Of a stretch of DNA of 64,000 nt, positions 42,993 through 50,803 are shown in pieces. Both the position numbers and the translations under genes were made by a program. Each line of letters begins with the position of its first letter. Within the stretch, counting starts at the first letter, position 1. Below the pieces are notes generated by a model, which did no database searches, had not been told where the DNA came from, and saw only the letters and a list, made by a program, of their open reading frames with translations. Source of the DNA: Gemmatimonadota bacterium (GTDB lineage Bacteria > Gemmatimonadota > Gemmatimonadetes > Gemmatimonadales > Gemmatimonadaceae); NCBI GenBank assembly GCA_028287235.1, contig JAQBQB010000014.1, positions 1 through 64,000 on the forward strand. Direction: 5' to 3'.

Positions 42993-43011
42993 GTGATGGT
43001 CCTGCCATCAC
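42993..43011 (+). terminator. Hairpin after the MFS gene
   Basis: GTGATGG and CCATCAC form a perfect 7-bp stem with a 5-base loop 24 bp after the MFS stop, followed by TCTTCATT. It is a weak terminator candidate, or a dyad ahead of the 43058 gene. Confidence 0.4.
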
Positions 43012-43057
43012 TCTTCATTGTGCCACGCATCGGGCACCAGTCACCAGGCAGACTCAC

Positions 43058-43459
43058 ATGATTCGATCGTTCGGGGCCGCCGGCTGGCGTACCCACTGCT
43101 ATAGTCTCGCCGCGCTTGCGTTGCTCGCATGCAAGGACAATGGCCCCTGTGGCATGTTCCCTTGCCCGCTCTCCGAGGCCGTCAGGCTTGTCGTCTCTAC
43201 TCCCGGCAGTACGGCGCGTCCGGCCGGACTCGCCGTGGCCGTTGGAGACGGACCCCTGCAAGCCGGACCGTGCGACGTGCAGGACGCGGTCTGCCACGTC
43301 TGGGGCGGCCCGGGCGACTACCGACTTGCCGTTGCGGCGACGGGTTTCGCGACACAACAGATACGCGTCACCGTCACCGGAGAGGAAGCCGGCTGTAACA
43401 CCTGCGGGCGTGTCGATCGCCAGGATATCGCCGTCGTTCTGCAGCCGGCAGCTCCATGA
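43058..43459 (+). CDS. Lipoprotein with carboxypeptidase-regulatory-like fold
   Basis: A 133-residue protein with signal WRTHCYSLAALALLACKDNG (lipobox LLAC). The body has SEAVRLVVSTPGSTARPAGL, VCHVWGGPGDYRLAVAATGF and TQQIRVTVTGEEAGCNTCGR, a small beta-sandwich pattern of regulatory-like domains (GxYxLxVxAxGF). Five cysteines (CGMFPC, PCD, VCH, CNTC) may form disulfides. Probably a surface or periplasmic lipoprotein of unknown role. Its stop overlaps the ATG of a short SnoaL-like frame. Confidence 0.7.
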   Translation: MIRSFGAAGWRTHCYSLAALALLACKDNGPCGMFPCPLSEAVRLVVSTPGSTARPAGLAVAVGDGPLQAGPCDVQDAVCHVWGGPGDYRLAVAATGFATQQIRVTVTGEEAGCNTCGRVDRQDIAVVLQPAAP

Positions 43460-43548
43460 GCGAACGTGCAGCCGATGAAGCCGAGCTCCGCCGGCTCGTC
43501 GATCGATGGGCTGTGATGCACGAGCATCACTCCATTCCGAGCGACTGA
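43456..43548 (+). pseudogene. SnoaL/DUF4440-like N-terminal stub
   Basis: ATG 43456 overlaps the lipoprotein stop. Thirty codons read MSERAADEAELRRLVDRWAV then MHEHHSIPSD, the usual first helix of DUF4440-type proteins, and stop at 43548, 4 bp before the end of the antisense SRPBCC gene. It is a truncated remnant, or possibly a short free-standing peptide. Confidence 0.4.
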
Positions 43549-43552
43549 CGCG

Positions 43553-44029
43553 TCAGACGTTCGCCGAACCGGAATTCTCGTCGAGATATTTCGCGATCCG
43601 CTTCATCTGCGAGGCCCAGCCGCTGCTGTTGCCGGTGAACGCCGGGACCCGGCGCGACTCGGGCAATGCGTCGAACCCGGACTCGGTGACCACGAGCCGC
43701 GTACCCTCGGGGACTTCGTCGAGGGTGAACGCCACGAGGGTGGTCGGGTCCGCCGAATAGTCGACCGACGTGTCGGTGGCGTTCGGGTGCCAGCGAAACG
43801 AGAACGCATGCTCCGGCTCGATCGCCTCGATCCAGAGGGTCATCACAAGATGCTCATATCCCGGTATGGCGAGGTTGCCGCTGACGACGGCGCCTGGCGC
43901 AAACGGCGCGGTGAGCTCGACGCCGAACCACTTGTTGAATTCGCCGACATTGGTGAGCGCGCGCCAGACGCGTGAGCGGGGCGCGGACAACACGACGGAC
44001 TTCTCGATACGATCGGTGGAGGAGGGCAT
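43553..44029 (-). CDS. SRPBCC (AHSA1-like) family protein
   Basis: A 158-residue helix-grip protein: DRIEKSVVLSAPRSRVWRAL, NVGEFNKWFGVELTAPFAPG, MTLWIEAIEPEHAFSFRWHP and TLVAFTLDEVPEGTRLVVTE, ending GWASQMKRIAKYLDENSG. Such proteins are the usual partner of ArsR regulators of this subgroup, binding a hydrophobic ligand. It follows the ArsR gene by 21 bp on the same strand, so the two form an operon under the 44384-44439 operators. Confidence 0.9.
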   Translation of the reverse strand: MPSSTDRIEKSVVLSAPRSRVWRALTNVGEFNKWFGVELTAPFAPGAVVSGNLAIPGYEHLVMTLWIEAIEPEHAFSFRWHPNATDTSVDYSADPTTLVAFTLDEVPEGTRLVVTESGFDALPESRRVPAFTGNSSGWASQMKRIAKYLDENSGSANV

Positions 44030-44050
44030 TGGAGTGGGTCGGATGATGAG

Positions 44051-44392
44051 TTATGGATTCGACGGGTCGTCGGGATGGCGCAGGAGCTCTTCGAGACGCG
44101 CCAGCCGGAGGTCCCAGAGACGCTCGTAGGCGCGGAGCCAGCCGTCGGCCTTCTCGAGCGGGCGCGGGTTCAGGCGGCAATAGTGAATGCGTCCGCGGAC
44201 TCGCCGGGTGACGAGGCCGGCGCGCTCGAGCGTCTTGATGTGTTTCGACACCGACGCGAGCGACATCGCGTACGGCTCGGCCAGCTCGCCCACAGTGTGC
44301 TCGCGCGTCGCGAGCCGGTGCAGCATGCCGCGCCGGGTGGGGTCGCCCAAGGCATGAAAGACGAGATCGAGCGGTTGCGGTTGTTCAACCAT
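44051..44392 (-). CDS. ArsR-family winged-helix repressor
   Basis: A 113-residue regulator: LVFHALGDPTRRGMLHRLAT, VGELAEPYAMSLASVSKHIK with the recognition helix, TLERAGLVTRRVRGRIHYCR as the wing, and a C-terminal helix WLRAYERLWDLRLARLEELL. It lacks metal-site cysteines and matches the ArsR-SRPBCC pairing. Its ATG lies at the centre of a perfect 18-bp palindrome, and a second dyad lies 39 bp upstream. With the start buried in the operator, repression may act on RNA polymerase and on the 5' end itself. It is related to the regulator at 1-278. Confidence 0.92.
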   Translation of the reverse strand: MVEQPQPLDLVFHALGDPTRRGMLHRLATREHTVGELAEPYAMSLASVSKHIKTLERAGLVTRRVRGRIHYCRLNPRPLEKADGWLRAYERLWDLRLARLEELLRHPDDPSNP

Positions 44393-44401
44393 ATGGTTGA
44401 A
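44384..44401. promoter_or_regulatory. Perfect 18-bp palindrome, ArsR operator 1
   Basis: TTCAACCAT is followed directly by ATGGTTGAA. The start codon of the ArsR gene is inside it. The central AACCATATGGTT equals the core of the palindrome at 279-302. Confidence 0.72.
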
Positions 44402-44423
44402 TATGACGACCGATCGCTAAATG

Positions 44424-44439
44424 TCAACCGTTCGGTTGA
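44424..44439. promoter_or_regulatory. Second ArsR operator-like dyad
   Basis: TCAACCG and CGGTTGA are perfect 7-bp arms separated by TT. The centre lies 39 bp from the centre of the first palindrome, close to four helical turns, which would suit cooperative binding upstream of the ArsR-SRPBCC operon. Confidence 0.6.
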
Positions 44440-44516
44440 ATGTTTGGCGGAGTCGCCGGGGCAGTGGCGTTTGGCTCGCGCGGCGCATGGATCGCTCGCA
44501 GCTCGCAGCTCGAGTC

Positions 44517-44978
44517 TCATCGCTCGCGTCTGGGGCTCGCCGTCCGTATCGCGATGCATGTCCGACCCGCCGTGGGCGCTCGGTCGTCCGGTACCGTCTT
44601 CCCGGCAATCTGCCCGTCCGATGGATGGCGCACCTTCGACAGCCTCCCTTCGTCGCGCATGCGCCGCAACGACTCGTCATGGCCTGGCAACGTGTCGCCG
44701 GATTGCGCCCAGTGCGCCACCGCCGCCTCGTCGCACCAGTCGAGCAGCTTCGGCATCGCGCGCATGTGCGCACCCGAAATCCGGTATGCCCGCATCGACT
44801 GCTCGTCGCGCCAGACGGACACCGTCCAGAACACGCGCGTCCGAAAGTCCGGACTCAACTCGGCGACAATGAATCCGGGCGCGTGTCGCAGTTGCAGCGC
44901 GCTCGTTCCGGCGTGCCAGAGAAAGCCTGGGAGATATCGCAGTCCGCGAACGCGTAGTCGGGTGACTGACACGAACAT
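44517..44978 (-). CDS. DUF3291-like protein
   Basis: A 153-residue protein from ATG 44978: MFVSVTRLRVRGLRYLPGFL, LQLRHAPGFIVAELSPDFRT, RVFWTVSVWRDEQSMRAYRI and SGAHMRAMPKLLDWCDEAAV. This is the pattern of DUF3291/spheroidene monooxygenase-like small proteins with a ferredoxin-like fold. The frame is open upstream to 45215 and includes a hydrophobic stretch (APLLYIAMPTLLVADLAYLA) that I leave out because it has no similarity to the family. The tail after ~110 residues is long and arginine-rich, so the 3' end may be altered. Function unknown. Confidence 0.75.
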   Translation of the reverse strand: MFVSVTRLRVRGLRYLPGFLWHAGTSALQLRHAPGFIVAELSPDFRTRVFWTVSVWRDEQSMRAYRISGAHMRAMPKLLDWCDEAAVAHWAQSGDTLPGHDESLRRMRDEGRLSKVRHPSDGQIAGKTVPDDRAPTAGRTCIAIRTASPRRER

Positions 44979-45341
44979 CCGAGTCTCGATGGCTGAATCT
45001 GACGAAGCCTGCGATTCGATCGGAGTGACTACCCGGCCGGCTGCTCGACCAGCGCTCATGCCCGCGGTGGCCGGCGCGAGATACGCGAGATCGGCGACGA
45101 GCAGCGTTGGCATCGCGATGTAGAGCAGCGGCGCGTTTGGATATCCGATCACAGGATACCGCACCCAACGTCTGGCGCGGTGCCTATGCATACGGCGGTT
45201 TTCGCGTGGGCACAAGCACGAGTGCCAAGAGGGATGTCGCCTTCGGCATGTTGACGAGTCCGAGCGGTGCCCGACATACTCTCTGTGACTCCGGACAACG
45301 ATTGGATTGGCCCGAAGTACTCACCTCGAGGAGCTTTGCGC
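44979..45341. other. 363-bp gap without a confident gene
   Basis: The minus strand is open through the left part and encodes YPNAPLLYIAMPTLLVADLA, possibly a membrane-segment remnant fused to the DUF3291 frame. The right part holds the promoter of the TPR gene (45251-45280) and its leader. Nothing else is recognised. Confidence 0.4.
45251..45280 (+). promoter_or_regulatory. Sigma-70-like promoter for the TPR gene
   Basis: TTGACG (45251-45256) and CATACT (45275-45280) are separated by 18 bp and lie 62 bp upstream of the start codon. GAGGAG sits 9 bp before the ATG. Confidence 0.45.
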
Positions 45342-46838
45342 ATGACACGTAGGTCCATCGCGCTCGCAGCACTGCTCGGACTCCCCGCGAGTGCCGCCCA
45401 TTCGCAGGCGCACGTCGGCACCGTGCACTTCCCCACGTCGTGCAGCGCCGCGGTCGCGCCCGACGTAGACCGCGGAGTCGCGCTGCTGCACTCCTTCGAG
45501 TTCGGCGCGTCGATTGCCGCGTTCAACAGCGTGCTCGCGCGCGATTCAACGTGCGCCATGGCTTACTGGGGCATCGCGCTCAGTCGTTGGACCAATCCGA
45601 TGGCGCCGGGCGACCGGCCGCTCGCGAACTTGCAGCAGGGCAGGCAAGCCGCCGACGCGGCGACGCGACTCGGCGCCGGCACCGCCGTGTCGGAGCGCGA
45701 GCGCGGCTACATCCAGGCCGTGAGCCGTTTGTACGACGACTTCGAGCACGTCGACCAGCGCACGCGCCTCGCGTCGTACGAACAGGCGATGCGCGAGCTA
45801 ATGGTGCGCGCGCCCGCGGACACCGAGGCCATCATCTTCCACGCGCTCTCGCTCGTCGCCGCCGCGTCGCCCACCGACAAGACGTACGCCAAGCAGTTGG
45901 AAGCCGGAAAGATTCTCGAGGCACTCTGGGCGAAGAAGCCGAATCACCCCGGACTCGCGCACTACATCATCCACGCCTACGACTATCCGTCACTTGCCGG
46001 CAAAGCGCGCGTCGCCGCTCAGCGCTATGCGACGATCGCACCATCCGCCGCGCACGCGCTGCACATGCCGTCGCACACCTTCACCCGGGTCGGCATGTGG
46101 AGGGAATCCGTCGACGCGAACACTCGGTCGATGAAGCTCGCGCTGGCCAACGGGTCGATCGGCGAAGCGCTGCACGCCGCCGACTACGCCATGTATGCCG
46201 ATCTGCAATTGGGACGCAATGCTGACGCGAAGGCATTGCTCGATCGCCTGCCCTCGATTGCCGCGCGGTTCGATCCGAAGGCGATCACGGGCGCCGCACC
46301 CGCCTCCGCCGGCTATTTCGCCCTCGCGTCGATCCCGGCGCGCTGGGTGCTCGAGCGCCGAGCGTGGAGCGAAGCCGCAGCCCTCGTTCCTCACCAGACA
46401 GACTATCCGTACACGGAAGCGATGACGTACTTCGCGCGGGCACTCGGCGCATCGCACACCGGAGATCTCACGAGCGCGCGCGTCGCGATCGATTCGCTGG
46501 CGTCGATTCAAGAACGCTTGAGCGCAGCGAAAGAGGTCTACTGGTCGGGACAGGTGGAGATTCAGCGCCTCACCGCGGTCGCCTGGCTCGATCTCGCGTC
46601 GAAGCAGCCGGACCGTGCGCTCGCCGGAATGAGAGAAGCGGTCGCGCGCGAGGACGCGACGGAGAAAAGTGCCGTCACGCCGGGACCGCTCGCGCCGGCG
46701 CGCGAACTGTTGGGCGACATGCTCGAGGCGCTTGGCCGACCGGCCGAGGCGCGCGCGGAATATCGCGCGACGCTGCTGAAGGAGCCCAACCGCCGGCATG
46801 CGTCGCTGCGCCTCGGAGTCAAACAAGCGCTCGACTGA
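45342..46838 (+). CDS. Secreted TPR-like protein (intact member of a three-copy family)
   Basis: A 498-residue exported protein: signal TRRSIALAALLGLPASAAHS, then GTVHFPTSCSAAVAPDVDRG, and helical repeats such as VALLHSFEFGASIAAFNSVL, CAMAYWGIALSRWTNPMAPG, NHPGLAHYIIHAYDYPSLAG and LGDMLEALGRPAEARAEYRA. The family (about 500-600 residues, tetratricopeptide-like) is common in Acidobacteriota/Gemmatimonadota and unassigned. HYIIHAYDYP is strongly conserved-looking. Probably periplasmic and a protein scaffold. A full-length but broken copy lies at 60624-62152 and a ~140-bp scrap at 53868-54005. Confidence 0.85.
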   Translation: MTRRSIALAALLGLPASAAHSQAHVGTVHFPTSCSAAVAPDVDRGVALLHSFEFGASIAAFNSVLARDSTCAMAYWGIALSRWTNPMAPGDRPLANLQQGRQAADAATRLGAGTAVSERERGYIQAVSRLYDDFEHVDQRTRLASYEQAMRELMVRAPADTEAIIFHALSLVAAASPTDKTYAKQLEAGKILEALWAKKPNHPGLAHYIIHAYDYPSLAGKARVAAQRYATIAPSAAHALHMPSHTFTRVGMWRESVDANTRSMKLALANGSIGEALHAADYAMYADLQLGRNADAKALLDRLPSIAARFDPKAITGAAPASAGYFALASIPARWVLERRAWSEAAALVPHQTDYPYTEAMTYFARALGASHTGDLTSARVAIDSLASIQERLSAAKEVYWSGQVEIQRLTAVAWLDLASKQPDRALAGMREAVAREDATEKSAVTPGPLAPARELLGDMLEALGRPAEARAEYRATLLKEPNRRHASLRLGVKQALD

Positions 46839-46903
46839 GGGGCGGAAGCGAACCTGTCGCGTCGAGCGTGGTCGCGCTCGGTCGATTGGGGCCCATCGCT
46901 CAC

Positions 46904-46934
46904 GAATTCCTAATGCAACAATAATTGGGAATTC
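46904..46934. repeat. Inverted repeat upstream of the TonB receptor
   Basis: GAATTCC (46904-46910) and GGAATTC (46928-46934) form perfect 7-bp arms around an AT-rich 17-base loop, between the TPR gene and the receptor. A TATAGT (46951-46956) follows. It may be a terminator-like dyad or an operator. Confidence 0.35.
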
Positions 46935-47020
46935 TCGTACTACGCCTTCATATAGTCGCTTCACACTTCGGCGCCGCGTGCGGTTGTTCCGGCTGTGCGC
47001 ACCGGCGACGTGGATCTCCC

Positions 47021-50000
47021 ATGCCCACTCCCATGAGACTCCTCGTTGTCCGTCGCAGCCTCGCCGCGGCAGCCGTCGCCGCCGCCCTGTCGCTCGTCCT
47101 GACGCTCGTCACGTCACTCGTGACGGCCGCCCCAGCCCGCGCCCAAACGCCGCAGGCAGAAATGCTCGCCGGATCGGTCAAGAGCGACAGCGGCGCGGCG
47201 ATCCCCAACGCGTCGATCACGGTGACGCCGGCTGGCGCGGGATTCAGCGCCGCTGTCACCGTTCGCTCCAACCAGGTCGGCCGATGGAGCGCCACCGTCC
47301 CGGGTCGCGCGGCGGAGTACAACATTACGGTGAGCGCGATCGGCTGGATCCAGGTGCGTACCATCGCGAAGTCCGCGGGCCCGAATGCCACGACGCCCAT
47401 CGTCGTCGACGTCGTGATGAAGAGAGCCCCGGTCGTGCTCAGTACCGTGCGCGTCACGGGCCAGCGACGCCAGCCGCCGCCGCGCGACTTCATCACCCCC
47501 GACGTCGCCGGAACGGAGAAGGGCATTCTCGCGAGCTCGGAGGTTTTCGCCGTCGCCGATCAGGGCGACCTGATGGCCATGATCGCGCAGGTGCCCGGTA
47601 TCACCATGACCTCGGACGCCTCGTCGGGGCTGCCGCAATTCTCCGTGCTCGGGCTCTCCGGCGCGCAGAACAACGTCACGTTGAACGGGCTCACCTTCGG
47701 CGGCAGCGACGTGCCGCGCGACATCATCGGCGCCGTGCGCGTCAGCGCGTCCAGCTATGACGTGTCGCGCGGCGGATTCAGCGGCGCGCAGCTCGCGGTG
47801 ACGCAGGCGGCCGGCGGCAACTTCGTGAACCAGATCGTTCACGCCACGTTCGATTCCCCGGGTCTCCAGGCCACCGATCGCATCGGCCGGCAGCTCGGCC
47901 AGCGGTACGCGAACACCCAGCTGAGCGGCGGATTCAGCGGCCCGATCGTGTTCGACCGCTTCTATTACAACGTGTCGGCGCAGGCGGGGCGGCGCTTTAG
48001 CGATCTCTCATCGCTGCTCACCGGCGACCCGGCGACGCTGGCCGGGCTCGGCATCTCGCGCGACTCGGTGTCGGCGCTCACCGCGGCGGCGCTGGCGCAC
48101 GGCATCCCGATCGGCACGGCGGGCATCCCAGACCGGAGGCAGACCGACAACGCGTCCGTGCTCTCGCGCTTCGACTGGACGCCGTCGCAGAACGCGAACT
48201 TCAACATCACGAGCTCGCTCCGCCACACCAAGTCGCTCGCATCGTTCATCTCGCCCACCGCGCTGCCGGGCCACGGCGGCGATCTGTCGCGCAATGGCGG
48301 CGACGTCACCGGCGAATTCTCGGTGTACATCGATTCGCTCGTGCTCAACGATACGCGGCTGGGCGTGCACTCCGACGCGACGAACGGCGTGCCGTACACC
48401 CGCCTGCCGGACGCGCGCGTGCTCGTCACATCGCAGCTCGCCGACGGCACCACGGGATTGTCCTCGCTGGTGTTCGGCGGAAACTCGGCGCTGCCGCGCG
48501 ATTCGAGGACGTCGGGCGCCGAATTCTACAACCAGACGTCGTGGAACTCGCTGGACAACAAGCATCGGTGGCGGCTGACTGCCGACGCGAAGGTCGATCG
48601 CCTGACGCAGACCCAAGGCGGCAACGCGCTTGGAACGTTCACCTACAACTCGATCGCCGACGTGCAGGCGAACCGGCCGTCGTCGTTCTCACGCTCCTTC
48701 TCCACGCACGACCTGGTCGCCGACGTGCAGACCGCGTCGCTCGCGCTCGGCGACCAGTGGCGCGCCAGTCAGCGAGTGAACGTCACGTACGGGCTGCGGC
48801 TCGACGGCAACGCGGTCGGCACCGCGCTCGCCTACAACCCGAGTGTCGACAGCATCTTTCGTCTGCGCACCGATCACGCGCCACGCGAGGCCGTGGTCAG
48901 CCCGCGCGCGAGCTTCTCGTGGGGCTTCGGCGACAACGGCACCACCGGCATTCCCGGCTTCGGCGCGCCGTGGGGAGTCCTCAGCGGCGGCATCGGCGAA
49001 TTTCGAAACGATCTGCGGCCGGGTCTCCTCGCGCCTGTGGTGACGAACACCGGACTTCCCGACGCGCTCGGCCAGCTGCTCTGCGTCGGATCGGCGGTGC
49101 CGGTGCCCGATTTTGCTGCGTACATGACGAACGACGGATCGATCCCGTCGAGCTGCCTTGCCGGTGCGCAATCCGCCTTCGTCAGCAATCGTCCGAACGT
49201 CTGGGCCTTCGATCCGAATTTCCAGTCGCAGCGCAGCTGGCGCGGCAACCTGACGCTCCGCGGCCCGTTCATCACGAAGCTCTTCCGCTTCTCGGCCGAC
49301 GCGACGTATTCGCGCAACCTGCACCAGCAGTCTCCCCTCGACGTGAATTTCGCCGGCGTGCAGCGTGCGGCATTGAACGCCGAGGGCGGGCGGCCGATCT
49401 ATGCGCTGCCGTCGAGCATCGTGCCGGCGACGGGCGCCGTGACCAACGTCGATTCGCGCGTCTCGTCGATCTATGGAAGCGTGAACGATTTCCGGTCCGA
49501 CCTGCAGTCGCGCGCCGCGCAGTACACGTTCACGCTGCAACCGATCGGGCTCAGCACGCAGAACATGCGCTGGACGGTCAGCTACGTGTTCTCCGATTTG
49601 CGCGAGGAGACACGCGGCTTTGGCGCGACCACCGCGGGCGATCCGCGCGGCGTCGAGTGGTCCCGCGGCTCGCTCGGCAGCAAGCACGCCGTCAACATCA
49701 ATCTGTATACGCGTGTGAGCAACCTGTTCTCCATGGCGCTCACGGGCCGGGCATCGTCAGGGTCTCCGTTCACGCCCGTGGTGGCGGGCGACGTGAACGG
49801 CGACGGACTCTCGAACGACCGCGCGTTCATCTTCGGTCCCGCGAGCACCGATCCAGCCATCGCGTCGGGCATGAGTCAGCTGCTCGCGGGCGCGTCGTCG
49901 CGGCTGAAGAACTGTCTCATCAGACAGACCGGCACGATCGCCGGACGCAATTCCTGCGAGGGGCCGTGGACGGCGACCGCCGCCGCCACGCTCACGCTCA

Positions 50001-50746
50001 ACCCCGAGAAGCTTGGCTGGGACAATCGCACCACGCTGTCGCTCAACATCTCGAATCCGTTCGCTGGGATCGACGAGTTGGTGCATGGGTCGGCGCACAT
50101 GCAGGGCTGGGGACAGCCGGCCACGCCGGATCCCACGCTGCTTCGCGTGCGCGGCTACGACCCCACGACGAACGCGTTCAAGTACGAGGTGAACCAGCGC
50201 TTCGGCGACACGCGCTTCGCGAGCTCCGCGCTGCGGCTCCCGTTCATCCTCAGCCTCGAGGCGAAGGTGCGCTTGGGCGGCGACATCGATCATCAGGGGT
50301 TGGCGAACATCATCGGCCCCGGGCGCACGCGGCGCGGAGCCAAGCGCACCCCGCAGCAGATTCGCGTGCAGCTGCTCCAGTCGATCTTCAATCCGCTGCA
50401 GGGCATCCTCCAGGTGAAGGATTCGCTGAGCATCCTGAGCCAGCAGCAAATCGACCGGTTGACGCAGCTGCAGCGGCGGCTCATCACCAAGCAGGATTCC
50501 ATCTGGGCGCCGACGGTGAAGTACATCTCGGCGATGCCGGACAACTACAACCTCGACGAAGCGGTGGAGCTGGTGCGGCCGGCGCGTATGGCAGCGTACG
50601 ACGCGATGGTGGAGGCGATGATCGAGGTGTCGAAGATTCTGACGCCCGAGCAGATCGCGGATTTCCCGCCGGCGCTGCGGTCGTCGTTCGACATCGAGTC
50701 GTTGAAGGCGCAGCGGCCGACCAAAGGGTTTTTCCCGGCGTATTAG
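47021..50746 (+). CDS. TonB-dependent receptor-like outer-membrane protein with LTxxQ-like tail
   Basis: A 1241-residue outer-membrane protein. Signal: LAAAAVAAALSLVLTLVTSL to ~42. Residues ~48-135 form a carboxypeptidase-regulatory-like domain (LAGSVKSDSGAAIPNASITV). The plug follows (~165-265: DLMAMIAQVPGITMTSDASS; QNNVTLNGLTFGGSDVPRDI). The barrel runs to ~1095, ending FILSLEAKVRLGG. After this comes a ~145-residue helical extension with ILSQQQIDRLTQLQRRLITK and KILTPEQIADFPPALRSSF, recalling LTxxQ/Spy-like periplasmic proteins. Family members import siderophores, glycans or vitamins with TonB energy; substrate unknown. It lies alone, without SusD. ATG 47033 is an alternative start. Confidence 0.9.
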   Translation: MPTPMRLLVVRRSLAAAAVAAALSLVLTLVTSLVTAAPARAQTPQAEMLAGSVKSDSGAAIPNASITVTPAGAGFSAAVTVRSNQVGRWSATVPGRAAEYNITVSAIGWIQVRTIAKSAGPNATTPIVVDVVMKRAPVVLSTVRVTGQRRQPPPRDFITPDVAGTEKGILASSEVFAVADQGDLMAMIAQVPGITMTSDASSGLPQFSVLGLSGAQNNVTLNGLTFGGSDVPRDIIGAVRVSASSYDVSRGGFSGAQLAVTQAAGGNFVNQIVHATFDSPGLQATDRIGRQLGQRYANTQLSGGFSGPIVFDRFYYNVSAQAGRRFSDLSSLLTGDPATLAGLGISRDSVSALTAAALAHGIPIGTAGIPDRRQTDNASVLSRFDWTPSQNANFNITSSLRHTKSLASFISPTALPGHGGDLSRNGGDVTGEFSVYIDSLVLNDTRLGVHSDATNGVPYTRLPDARVLVTSQLADGTTGLSSLVFGGNSALPRDSRTSGAEFYNQTSWNSLDNKHRWRLTADAKVDRLTQTQGGNALGTFTYNSIADVQANRPSSFSRSFSTHDLVADVQTASLALGDQWRASQRVNVTYGLRLDGNAVGTALAYNPSVDSIFRLRTDHAPREAVVSPRASFSWGFGDNGTTGIPGFGAPWGVLSGGIGEFRNDLRPGLLAPVVTNTGLPDALGQLLCVGSAVPVPDFAAYMTNDGSIPSSCLAGAQSAFVSNRPNVWAFDPNFQSQRSWRGNLTLRGPFITKLFRFSADATYSRNLHQQSPLDVNFAGVQRAALNAEGGRPIYALPSSIVPATGAVTNVDSRVSSIYGSVNDFRSDLQSRAAQYTFTLQPIGLSTQNMRWTVSYVFSDLREETRGFGATTAGDPRGVEWSRGSLGSKHAVNINLYTRVSNLFSMALTGRASSGSPFTPVVAGDVNGDGLSNDRAFIFGPASTDPAIASGMSQLLAGASSRLKNCLIRQTGTIAGRNSCEGPWTATAAATLTLNPEKLGWDNRTTLSLNISNPFAGIDELVHGSAHMQGWGQPATPDPTLLRVRGYDPTTNAFKYEVNQRFGDTRFASSALRLPFILSLEAKVRLGGDIDHQGLANIIGPGRTRRGAKRTPQQIRVQLLQSIFNPLQGILQVKDSLSILSQQQIDRLTQLQRRLITKQDSIWAPTVKYISAMPDNYNLDEAVELVRPARMAAYDAMVEAMIEVSKILTPEQIADFPPALRSSFDIESLKAQRPTKGFFPAY

Positions 50747-50803
50747 GTCGCAGCGATGACAGGACGCTGACGCAAACGGTAGCGCGCCTGCTACCATTTA
50801 CGG

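Noticed and set aside
44979-45215. Extending the DUF3291 gene upstream to 45215
   Set aside because: The extra segment is a hydrophobic stretch without family similarity; the domain starts at MFVSVTRLR.
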